The position numbers were made by a program, and so were the translations under genes. A stretch of 64,000 nt of DNA from Perca fluviatilis (lineage: Eukaryota; Chordata; Actinopteri; Perciformes; Percidae). Where the stretch lies: NCBI RefSeq assembly GCF_010015445.1, contig NC_053123.1, forward strand, positions 9,379,434 to 9,443,433, read 5' to 3'. The notes under the pieces were generated by a model, which worked only from the letters and a program-made list of their open reading frames with translations, was not told the origin of the DNA and searched no databases. This document shows positions 51,369 through 64,000 of this stretch, one piece after another (the first letter of the stretch is position 1; each line of letters begins with the position of its first letter).

Positions 51369-52137
51369 GGTGTATAAAAAAAAAAATCTCCTTTTCCCTC
51401 TCTCTCTCTCTCCCTCTCTTTTGGCAGATCAATAATGACCTGGGGCTCATTTATATTTCCGCCCATACAATAGCCATGATCACCTCCCCATCCTGATTGT
51501 TGATGCTAAGCTACGTGTCTGGCATCCTGCTAGCTGTGTTGCATTATACATAGACAGCATTGTGTGCTGAAAGCCAGCTTCAAACTCCTTCATTTCAAGG
51601 TCCCTCAAGTAGATACACATTTGTTTTGCTCCGCAGTGCCCAAAATGAGTAGATCGCGCAGAACAACAGAGCTGTTTAAAAATGCAATGGAAAGTAACAA
51701 AAAATATATTTTCAGACTCTCAATTTGTAAGTGATATTAAGCAACAAGAGATTATATTGTATATAATAATATATTTTTAAACACGGCTAAGGGGACTTTT
51801 ATACATATATTTTTGGGGTTGTTTTTGTACTTGTGTCTGTCTAACATGACTTTGTTGAAGGTTATAGTAGTAATATTTGCAGTTCCTTACCGGGAAGACA
51901 GCACACCTGCAACTGTTTAACATGAGTAGCTCACATTTTGAAGCCCTCAGTTTACATGAATTATGTTACATTGTGACAGTGACTGGTGATCCAAGCCTCT
52001 ACTTTACAGAACAAGGTTTTGAGACGATTGGCTGCAGACAAATAAAGAGCAGAAGATGAGTATGGTTCTACTGTAGGTTATAACATTTATTCTCCTCCAT
52101 TTGGGCTGTTGAAACCTCTAGATTAATCAGAGCTTGT

Positions 52138-52268
<131 letters not shown>

Positions 52269-52376
52269 CTGGCTGTGCCTCCTACTGGGGTATAGTACAA
52301 AACACCAGGGGAGGTAAAATGCTGCGTTTGTTATCTGTCAGAGAGACAGGTGTTTTAGATTACTTCCAATGTACAC

Positions 52377-52429
52377 ATGCACACGCACGCACGCACACGC
52401 ACACGCGCACGCGCACGCGCACGCATGCA

Positions 52430-52462
<33 letters not shown>
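52377..52462. repeat. alternating CACG / CGCA and CA array
   Basis: Alternating purine-pyrimidine tract with many CG steps (CACGCGCACGCGCACGC), then CA units. Confidence 0.93.
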
Positions 52463-52464
<2 letters not shown>

Positions 52465-52627
52465 GCCTGTACGCTTAGGGCCAGAGAGGGATCCACCAAG
52501 ACAACTAATCGATGGTCTGGAACCGAGGAGAGGATTGGATGGGAAGAGGAGAGGAGGGATGAGGAGTAAGGGAATAAGAGAGAGAGAAAAAGAAGAGGAG
52601 GTAAAGACGAGAGAGAAAGAGAAAGAC

Positions 52628-52628
<1 letters not shown>

Positions 52629-52700
<72 letters not shown>
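52629..52700. repeat. (GA)36 microsatellite
   Basis: GA array with one GATA interruption near its start. Confidence 0.95.
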
Positions 52701-52703
<3 letters not shown>

Positions 52704-52963
52704 TAAGTGAAGGGCTTCTCATCAATCACAGAGTTGTTAGAATAACGGTGCCACCAGAATTCACATCATCAATCTGCACCACACCCCACTGGACTAGTCC
52801 AGAATAGAATGGAATAGAGCAGAATATAATAGAACAGAATCAAAAAGAACAACAGCATAAGCTACATTAGAGAAAGTGCCCTAGAGAGAGATTTAAACCA
52901 CACACGTGGCCCTTGAGCCAACATAGCAACACATACATGCCTGAGCTGCATGGGCACACATTT

Positions 52964-53093
<130 letters not shown>

Positions 53094-53198
53094 TCATGAG
53101 AGACCAGGGGGTGCAAGATGCGAGAAGGAGAGGCATGTTGGCATTTATGACAGCTGCTTGTCAAGACACGAGGCTGCAAACACACACATATGCATAAA

Positions 53199-53213
53199 CA
53201 CACACACACACAC

Positions 53214-53271
<58 letters not shown>
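53199..53271. repeat. (CA)n microsatellite
   Basis: CA array with two CATACA interruptions near its start. Confidence 0.95.
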
Positions 53272-53272
<1 letters not shown>

Positions 53273-53510
53273 GGCCTTGCTCTCTGCTAGGTGTTAACGC
53301 AGAGGAACAGCTGAGAGCCTCTGTGGAACGCAGCGACCCCACCACAACACCGGTGACCGGAGAGAGACAGAAAGACAACATGAAAGAAGTAGAAGCTTAA
53401 TTTCCAGCCAACTGTCAAGACAATTTCATGCAAAGATCGAACGTGTCACGAACAATATAATCAGAATCAGGGTCTTTCCATGGGCTGAGCAGAGTATATT
53501 CACTATTAAT

Positions 53511-53768
53511 AAAGTCCGTAGAAATACGAGTTAATATACTGTGTTAATATGAAGGAATTTTCTGTAATGATTTTTCACAGGTGTTTTTCCGTATTTTGAA
53601 TTTTGGATTAACAGAAATGTCTGTTAAAGGTACAGAGAATATACTTTGAATTTAGAGAATTTTCTCGATTTGGATTAACAGAAGTGTCCGTAAACTTAAC
53701 GGAAAAGGTACTGTTAATTTTCTGCCAGGACATTATTCATTTTTCTATGGATTTATTTGTTACAGTGT
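53511..53768. mobile_element. decayed short DNA element
   Basis: Motifs TTAACGGAAAAGGTACTGTT, AATTTTCTGCCAGGACATTA and TTTGTTACAGTGTG, with repeated GGATTAACAGAAGTGTC units, match a short inverted-repeat element I recognise as common in fish. The left end is eroded. Confidence 0.5.
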
Positions 53769-55510
53769 GGACCATCTGAACGTCAGAAAAAAACAAATCC
53801 TGAAAAAATATGGAGAGTCTTTTTAGTGATTCATGTCAAGCAAATTCTTTAATGTTAGCTCATTTTTGAGAGGGAGGGCAGAGAGAGTGAGCTGTCAGCT
53901 GCAGTTGAGGTGAAACAGGAAGGAAGTGTGAGACTGATGGGACCTTGGCCTCATGCTGACTCTTGGCCACAGTCCCTTCCTGTGTTTGCTGGCCCAGAGT
54001 TTGGCCTCGGTAGAGCTCTGACAATCAGAACTACTGCTTCTATTCTATCTGTGGCTATCTGCGATTGTGTAACTGTTCTTACAAATGAACAGATGAGGTG
54101 CTTGCCTGGTTCCTGTCTCCTTGAGCAAAACACTGATCCCTCACTGGCCTCCTTTGCTGTTAACTGAACACACGTGTCATCATTTCTTAGAAGCAGCACA
54201 TCTTGGGTTGTCTAATCACAGGCTTTCGAGAGGAAGGAATATGTTAGCCGCACAAAAGAAAGCCTAATTCTTGTTTGCTTTTATTGTGGGTGTGCTTGTG
54301 CTGCAAGATTTTGGTCAGGAAATCTGAGAGTTAAGCAGCTGGCAACCTGACCAGATGGCAAAAGGCGATGATGATGATTTCTGGTTCTCGACACTTGCTT
54401 TTAAAATTCTACAAAATAGAGAAGACTGCATCTGACATTGGGTACAGGAAGGGTTCAAACTGATAACATTGACTATTTATATATAACATGACAGTACGCC
54501 TATTTCCAAAAAAGCTTGTTGACAACGAGTAAAGTAAAACCTGTGGGCAGTCTTTGCAAGGCTACAGGAAGGTGACACCCAACAAGATAATCTGTTGTTT
54601 ATAGAAGGCGTCTAACTGAAGAGTGCCTTGCAGGCTGATTTGAATTCATTTCTGTCTGAGGGGTGAGTGAACCTCACACTCCCTTTCCCCTCCCACCCAG
54701 ACAGCCTCATAACTCACGCTTGGCACAGGGATGGCAGGAAGTTGGCACTGTGATAAAATACGGGAAACAATGCCTTACCCAGGCATCTAGCTGCTAAACC
54801 TTGATATCACTACACCTCTCACTCACTCACTCTCCCACACACACAGACACAGACACACACACACACACGCTGACACAAATATAGCTGTGCTGGAGTTATT
54901 ACGTGTGACATGTCAACGCAAGAAAAAAGGTGCTATTAAAATAGGAGTGCAATCTGTTTTTAGTTTAGACAGAGTCAACTTTTTCAAGAATAAGATTCTG
55001 TATTTCAGGAGTGGGATCTTGGATTTGTGTCACATCCTGATGAAAAAGAAGAAACCCCTAAACACTTTAATAAAAATGCTACGTGTACCTAGTCCTTTCT
55101 CCTAGAAATGATTTTTTTATATATATTACTAAATAGTGTGTAATCCGGACAGCATTAGGTTTCCTTCAAAACGTAATTGCTGTTGCAAATTAGTTGTAAA
55201 GTAATTTCTAGGGCGTGGGTTTACCTCACCTTCTGAGGAGTAGGTGTGCCATCAGATCATGTTTAACAGAGATGAAGAGATCAGTTAAACTCAATGTACA
55301 CCTGTTCATCCTTAGGTGTACTGCTCAGTTTTAATTCAGGATTTGTGTGGCCATAGCATGCGAGTGATTGCAAATGTCATTGATTTCAGCTGTAATACTT
55401 TGATGTGGCCATGACACCCTAATCAATGGACCCATAAGAACATCTGTCAATAGAGTCATTTTGAATGAAAGTTTTGAATCTCCATCTCCAGGTCTCCAAA
55501 GTACCCTTAC

Positions 55511-55680
55511 CTGTATGTACTCCCTGTTGCTGTCTTCATTGGGTGTCCATCCGTTGTCATGGTAATTTAGTCGGGCCTGTCGTGGCAGCCAGTGTTCATC
55601 GTAGAAACTTGACGAGGCTGTGATCTGGTCATCTGTGATCTTTCCTGACTCCAGTCCGAATGCATTACTACAGTGGAAAG
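55511..55680 (-). CDS. nrp2: nrp2 exon: start of b1 discoidin domain (ligand pocket)
   Basis: The acceptor CCTCTTGTAG|CTTTCC (phase 1) opens 170 nt ending at ATACAG|GTAAGG (phase 0). It encodes FHCSNAFGLESGKITDDQIT, then ASSSFYDEHWLPRQARLNYH and DNGWTPNEDSNREYIQ. Human NRP2 has FQCNVPLGMESGRIANEQISASSTYSDGRW...DNGWTPNLDSNKEYLQ. The opening cysteine, pocket Trp, GWT Thr and following Asp are kept. At the pocket Tyr position (Y299 in human NRP2 as recalled) an ungapped alignment puts Phe, with Tyr next to it. The intron before it is only 114 bp. Confidence 0.97.
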
Positions 55681-55794
55681 CTACAAGAGGGCAAAAGCAG
55701 GAGAGGAAGACATTTACACCAATACTTGAGCATTTATTTTTAAAAAAAAATAAAAATAATTAAAAACGCAGTATTAAAAAAAATGAAAACTTAC
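55681..55794 (-). other. 114-bp minimal intron in nrp2
   Basis: The intron runs from GTAAGTTTTC to CCCTCTTGTAG and is T-rich throughout on the transcript strand. It is by far the shortest intron of the gene here. Confidence 0.92.
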
Positions 55795-55950
55795 TCTCAC
55801 TGACTTCCTTGTGCGTCATGTTGTATCGAGCAGAGAAGCCATCTTTAGCCACAGCCATGTCAGTGTGGAAGGCCAGAGAGAGAATCCCGGTAGATGACTG
55901 GATCTCAGGAGGTACCCTGGTCCCACAGTATCGACCAATCAGAGGGCCCA
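55795..55950 (-). CDS. nrp2: nrp2 exon: second half of CUB2 (a2)
   Basis: The acceptor CCGATCGACAG|TGGGCC (phase 1) opens 156 nt ending at GAGA|GTAAGT (phase 1). It encodes (V)GPLIGRYCGTRVPPEIQSST, then GILSLAFHTDMAVAKDGFSA and RYNMTHKEVSE. Human NRP2 has VGPLIGKYCGTKTPSELRSSTGILSLTFHTDMAVAKDGFSARY. The FHTDMAVAKDGF stretch carries the CUB calcium-site Asp. NMT is an N-glycosylation sequon that I do not recall at that place in human NRP2. Confidence 0.96.
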
Positions 55951-58640
<2,690 letters not shown>

Positions 58641-58868
58641 CTCCAGGGAGCCCGTCCCACACTTCCAGCCAGTCGTACTTGCAGTCCCCCTCTCCGCCCG
58701 GCAGGGGGTCGTTCTCCAGGTCAAAGGTGAGGAAGGTGAGGGTCACATCCATGCTGGGAGGGACAATGATGATGAAGGAGCACTCCAGGTTGTGGGGGTA
58801 TTTGTCGGGGTAGCCCGGCGACTCAATGAGACCCAAGGGAGTGGTGAAGTTCCGGGAACAGTCGGAAC
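58641..58868 (-). CDS. nrp2: nrp2 exon: first half of CUB2 (a2)
   Basis: The acceptor CTTCATTCCAG|GTTCCG (phase 1) opens 228 nt ending at CTGGAG|GTGAGA (phase 1). It encodes SDCSRNFTTPLGLIESPGYP, then DKYPHNLECSFIIIVPPSMD and later FDLENDPLPGGEGDCKYDW followed by LEVWDGLPG. Human NRP2 has EDCSKNFTSPNGTIESPGFPEKYPHNLDC and FDLEHDPLQVGEGDCKYDWLDIWDGIP. The NFT sequon, the two CUB disulfide cysteines and the calcium-site residues (Glu in FDLE, Asp in KYD) are kept. This is the most 5' coding exon seen; CUB1 and the signal peptide are missing from the window. Confidence 0.97.
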
Positions 58869-59082
58869 CTGGAATGAAGACACAGACATAAAATGTAAAT
58901 TAAGAGACTTATAGCCTGTTGAATAGAAAATATATTACAGCAGTTTGACACCATAGACTGTGCGCGTATTAGGGCTTTTGGAACTAATACCGAAAGTCGA
59001 ATATAATTCAATTAGTAAAACAAAATCAATACTATACGAGTGCTTAAATTACAACTCGTTGTGACTTTATTTTATAAATATG

Positions 59083-59700
59083 TTCGCTAACGTTAGCTAA
59101 TCTCCCTCTTCTCGCCTTGGCCTACCCGCATGTGTCACTCATGTCACGTCTCATGAACAATAAGTTAGCGGGAGTGAGAAATACAAGGCATTGTGAGGTC
59201 TAAGCTAACATTACGTACCGAGTAATGTTAGTACAACATCACAGAGCTAACGTTACGTACGTAACATACGTTTTAACATGACTTAAAAATCAACATCTAG
59301 CTAGCTACCAAGCCAAAGTGCTTATGTTAACATTAGTTAGCTAGCTAGTTCCTGCGTCGCGAGTTATAGTAACGTTAGCTTAGCTGGGAGCTTCATGGAG
59401 ACAGCTAAAGTTTATTTTAGCTACCTACAGCCATCAGAGTTAGCTTCGACTTCATATATTACCTTCTAATAGTTGTATTCTCAGTAACGTGACAATCTGC
59501 AAGAAACAGGTTGCTTATAAATTACTAAAATAGTAGTGACAGCACTGTTTGGCTTAGTTATTAATGCCGTTAGCATCGTGGCTAACACTATTGTTACTTA
59601 GCTAGCGCTACCTAGTTTATGACAAATCGTTTCGGCTGTGCTTTCTAACATGGTGTCATTGTGCTAACCGAGCACCGTTAGCCATTACAACAGAGCCGCT
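59083..59700. repeat. GTTAGCTA-rich repeat segment
   Basis: Many copies of CTAACGTTAGCTA, AGCTAGCTAG and ACGTTACGTA, most of them self-complementary, within about 600 bases, plus several CG steps. The style recurs in fish repeat DNA. No element ends identified. Confidence 0.6.
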
Positions 59701-59849
59701 TCACTACACTTGTTAGATAATGTTTAATTACAGAGTTCTCTGTTGATTTGTGTTGTGTGTGTGGTGGAAAATGAATGTAAACAAAGTTGCGAGCAATGCG
59801 CCGCCGCCATGACGTATAGGTCCCCTTCAAGGCCAGGCTATTCTTATTC

Positions 59850-59947
59850 TATTCTTGATAATATATGTTGTTTTCCCACCTGGAGTGGTAACGAAAATAA
59901 TTTCCCCCTGAGATTATTAAAGTATTTCTGATTCTGATTCTGATTAT
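59850..59947. repeat. retroelement 3' tail with (GATTCT)n
   Basis: AATTTCCCCCTGAGATTATT, then AAAGTATTTCTGATTCTGAT repeated, matches the 'CCCTCGGGATTAATAAAGTAT' tail theme of fish non-LTR elements ending in a short tandem repeat. Confidence 0.55.
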
Positions 59948-60995
59948 TGTTAGTAGTCCCTCTAGTGGACAAACATGTAACAACAACGACATGCTTACAG
60001 TGGCATCGACAATGCATAAGCCTGAGTAGTGTAATACATAATAACAGGATGCATTTGAGCATTAAATATTTGAATATAAAAAAAAAATGGTAATGGTACT
60101 ATAGAGGAAGATTGACAGCTCTAGCGCATATACTTCAAACTAATGCTATTATCCAGGGCACTCTGATGCAATGCTTGCCTTCAAACTGACTAGACGGAAC
60201 ACAATTTCATAACTCCCAGTATAGCCATCTCATCTTCTTTGACCTGATAGAAGTCTGGCTATGTGAAATTATCTCTGACTCCACTTTTTATACTTTAAAT
60301 TCAGTTAATGTGATTGTTGGGAAACATGAAGTATTTAGAGCTTAGTTAGGGCTGCTGTAGTCTGAAATTGTGTGCTGAAGTAAAGGTAGTTTTATGTACA
60401 CATGAAAAAATGTATCCAAACGTGCGAAGAGTGATGTAAAATGGCCATTTAGGTTATTGATATGCACCTTAAAAACCATAACATAACATTTTGCCGAGCA
60501 GGCTTTTCAAGTTCAAAAACTGTAACCGTTTAATACTGTTCCATCTGTAAAGACAAAGATACAGCAGAGCACAAGCCAGGGAGCAACATACTGAGTGCCA
60601 AAAAGCCCAAGTTTGGGTGTCCTTAACAGAAAAATGCATCTGCTTGTGTGTCTAAAGTGCTGTTGAGCAAGATGCTGTATCCCTACCAGCACTTGAGAAA
60701 AAGGCAACCTCAACCCCAAAAGAGGCAGTGCTCTATGAGTATTAACAGAGAGATTGAGGAGTTAAAATGAGACAGAAGGAAACATATAAAGACACAGAGA
60801 GAGAGAAGAAAACCAGTGGGAAATAAAATTAAGCTAGGAGAGAGAGAGAGATAGTAAGAAAGAAAAAAAATGAAGATATGCAAGTGAAAAACATGTAAAC
60901 AGAAAAATAGGGGTAGGAAAGACAGATGTAGAATATGTTGACAGTATCATGGTTTGGTGGTCTAACAGTTATGAGAAGCTTTAGATATCATCATG

Positions 60996-61030
<35 letters not shown>

Positions 61031-62080
61031 TGTCTAAACCTCTTATGGTAACCCATTTCTCTCCAGTGTGTTTGGGTGTCTGCTATTGTGCTTGCGTGCT
61101 TGCATGAGTAAATGAAGAGAAAGTAAGAACACATTAAGAGAGTGTGTGTATTCTGGCATGGAAAGTGCATTTAAATATGTGTGAGTGTGTCCATGTACAG
61201 TTACTGTATATGTAACAACCTGTCTACAGCTGCATTGGCTGCATAACAGCTTCCACTTTGTGCTTATAACTGCAACCAAAAGTCTTTTTAGGCGTTGGAT
61301 GTATTTTTTCTTACTTAAGTATTGTGAGTAAATGTAATGGGCTTTTAGAGCTGTCAATAAGGAACTTGGTCCACAACTAAAATGGCTAGTTTCGCCGGAG
61401 ATCTCCATGGAAACTAGGTTGTTACCAGGATGTGGATGGACTCAGTCAGTAAGTTAGCAGAGTGAAAGATGCTGTCAGAATCAGGCAGAAAGTCTGCATG
61501 TGTCTGTGTGAGTCCATGCACTTTTTTTTTTAAATTGTATTTATAGTAATGATAATGATAAAAGAAACTTTTGTCAATGTAAAATATGTTGTTTTTACTG
61601 TATCCACCCTTCCTTTCCTTTTACTTTCATTTTAAATAATAAGCTCATTCTGTAATTTGACTGATCCTGCACAGCAGCAGTCTAGGAACATGCATGCCAA
61701 AATCAAAGTCATTTGTGTTTATGGTATGCTTACAATTGCAGAAATTACAATACACCAAATACATGTTCCCTATTTTGGTTTCTTTGCTGAATGCCTGTCA
61801 TACATCTGTGTCCTCATCCATTTTCCACTGCAACCATCTATTTTTGAGTGCGACGGATATTGTCTGTTTGTCTTGAAATATCCCTGTTTGTCTGTTTTTC
61901 TGTCCTACATTCCAGTCTAAATTGCTTGTTATCCTGACCTTGCTCCTCATGTATGGATCTCAGATACAAGCAAACACACACTCGCGCACACACAGACAGT
62001 GTCTCTCACGGGGTTCCCCTTACGTCTGGCCCCCTGCATAGTCAGTTGCTGGATAGCACCAGCCTGCGTGACTATGAGCA

Positions 62081-62082
<2 letters not shown>

Positions 62083-62172
<90 letters not shown>
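62083..62172. repeat. (TG)45 microsatellite
   Basis: Uninterrupted array of about 90 bases. Confidence 0.97.
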
Positions 62173-62177
<5 letters not shown>

Positions 62178-62719
62178 GGGTTGGTGTGTAGAGTGAACGC
62201 CTGACATGTTCTGTTGCCGGCAGCAATTTTATACCCTTCTCATTACTTCATGTTCATGAACATCGCAAAAACACTTGTGCCCTCCTTTCTCCTGTCTTTG
62301 TCCGGTCTGTCCCCTCTCCACATTCTCTTTCATTTTTCAAAGTAAACTAAAACCCAAAAAGGATTGTAGTACACTTTTTTTTGAAATATTCAAAAGTGCT
62401 TGTAGTCTCCTTTGTACGAAATCTGTTTGTACATCTCTGTTTTCTATGACTTATGTCCCGCTCTTTTCTCCTCATTTATTTTATCCTTCCTTTTTTTAAA
62501 TTGTGTATCTCCCCCTCTTCTCTCCTTTTCTTTTCTGATCTTTCTTACCCTCTTCTCTCCTGCTGTTCTTTTTTTACCCTAATCCCATGCATCTTTTCAT
62601 CTTCCAAAGCTCCATGGTTCCCTTTCCTCCTTCTGTCTCATTTTCCTATTCTTCTCCTCACTTCCCAACTGTTTGAATTGGATGAGTGTGAAAAAAACAC
62701 GTTTTACTTTGGGGTAAGG

Positions 62720-62830
<111 letters not shown>

Positions 62831-62916
62831 CGCGTGTGTGCATGTGTGTGTTGCTGGGTAGATCTGGCGCTGGTGCTTATGGCTCACTGATCTCAGGGAG
62901 ACAAGACAAGGTCTGT

Positions 62917-62918
<2 letters not shown>

Positions 62919-62987
<69 letters not shown>
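62919..62987. repeat. (TG)34 microsatellite
   Basis: Uninterrupted array of 69 bases, 91 bases after the preceding TG array. Confidence 0.96.
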
Positions 62988-62988
<1 letters not shown>

Positions 62989-64000
62989 TTATGTCTATGT
63001 CTCTGGTAAGCTGTCATACAGACATCTACTTTCATTCAAACTGTCTTTCATGCCAATGGGCTATTAGTCGGATCAAACCCACAATTATTCCCTCCGAGCT
63101 CCAACACACACACACACGCACATGCACTGGAGAATTAACATACACACTGACAGACAGACACACACCGCAGGCCCACACACAGCTCAGTGGTTGCTGCAAA
63201 ACCACAGCTTGGTTTTTCCATATGTGTGATTAGATTCTACCTCAGTGTCATTGAAGTTGGAGGCTCGTGTTGGTGAAGCTCCTCTGACATTACATATCAG
63301 CTTCTGTCAATGAATCACAGCAGGGATTTCCCTCCACAATAAACTCCCTATTCAACCAAATTACCGCTGATATATGAAATCAAACTGTCACAAGACAACC
63401 AACCCTTTAGCTACCCAAATGCAATTTGCTAAAAGTACTAAACCAGCATTGCTTTGATGATGTAAATCAGTGAAACATTTTCAGATTTACTTTTTGAGTT
63501 TGATATCTCAGAACACTCTGCCATAACTCAAACTGCTTTATTCTAATATTAATAAACAAACAAACCAATTTAAACAAATCTTAGAGAAAGAGAAAACAGA
63601 AAGAAACATTCTGCATTCATCTATCACATTACACCAATTTTAAAATCTCCATCAGTAGGTGGCAGAATGAAAAATATCCTATAAACAGCGATGTAAGCAA
63701 AACCACTGTTTGAGTGAAGGTATTTCAAAATGGCACAATATGCTACACTGCAGACCAAGAAAACTATTACATTTGTAATTTAGGTTTAAGTTTATTGTGC
63801 ATTTGTTACATTAGCCCTACCGCAGAGCACCTTTTGCTCCTCACTGGGTCAGATCTGGATCCACTTTCCTTAATGATAAGCCAGAGGAAGGTGGAGCGAG
63901 CATTCTGATTGGTTAGACGGTGTAATAAACTGGCTTGATAGGTAGTCGGACAGAGGCAGAGAGGAAGTGCCTAAGGGTATTTGATAGAATGTAAACAACA

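Overview
This window is vertebrate nuclear DNA, almost certainly from a ray-finned (percomorph-type) fish. It has a discontinuous gene with GT-AG introns, very dense (CA/TG)n arrays, and interspersed repeats typical of teleosts, including short hAT-type elements with 8-bp target duplications. There is no bacterial gene organisation, and I found no tRNA, rRNA or CRISPR array.

One protein-coding gene dominates. On the minus strand, 14 well-supported coding exons between 58868 and 8169 encode most of neuropilin-2 (nrp2), the semaphorin-3/VEGF-C co-receptor. In transcript order they give: CUB2 (58868-58641, 55950-55795); coagulation factor V/VIII domain b1 (55680-55511, 50708-50553, 41845-41701) and b2 (38008-37833, 37099-36926, 35527-35383); a Thr/Pro-rich linker (23659-23585); the MAM domain (22504-22340, 17119-16851, 16545-16449); an 11-codon membrane-proximal exon (13910-13878); and a terminal exon with the transmembrane helix and the 'b-type' cytoplasmic tail (8548-8169). 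Intron phases are consistent at every junction, and every exon length fits its reading frame. The signal peptide and CUB1 exons should lie beyond base 64000. I could not find the alternative 'a-type' transmembrane/tail exons. A phase-compatible 63-nt exon candidate at 1382-1320 suggests that the alternative 3' part continues beyond base 1.

The rest is intron and 3' flank. It holds more than 40 CA/TG, GA/TC and other simple-repeat arrays, two hAT-type short elements (5099-5821 and 50837-51368), one of them nested in an older repeat, a third short inverted-repeat element (28284-28898), several decayed teleost repeats, and two near-perfect hairpins (9820-9865 and 30440-30532).

The points most worth a second look are: the candidate alternative exon near the left edge; a Phe-Tyr arrangement at the C-end-rule ligand pocket of b1; a lengthened Gln/Asn/His-rich cytoplasmic tail; a shortened b2-MAM linker without the cysteine pair recalled from mammals; and the nested transposon, which sits between two halves of an open frame. 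I saw no novel multi-gene system. Comparisons with human NRP1/NRP2 come from memory of those proteins, not from an alignment run here.
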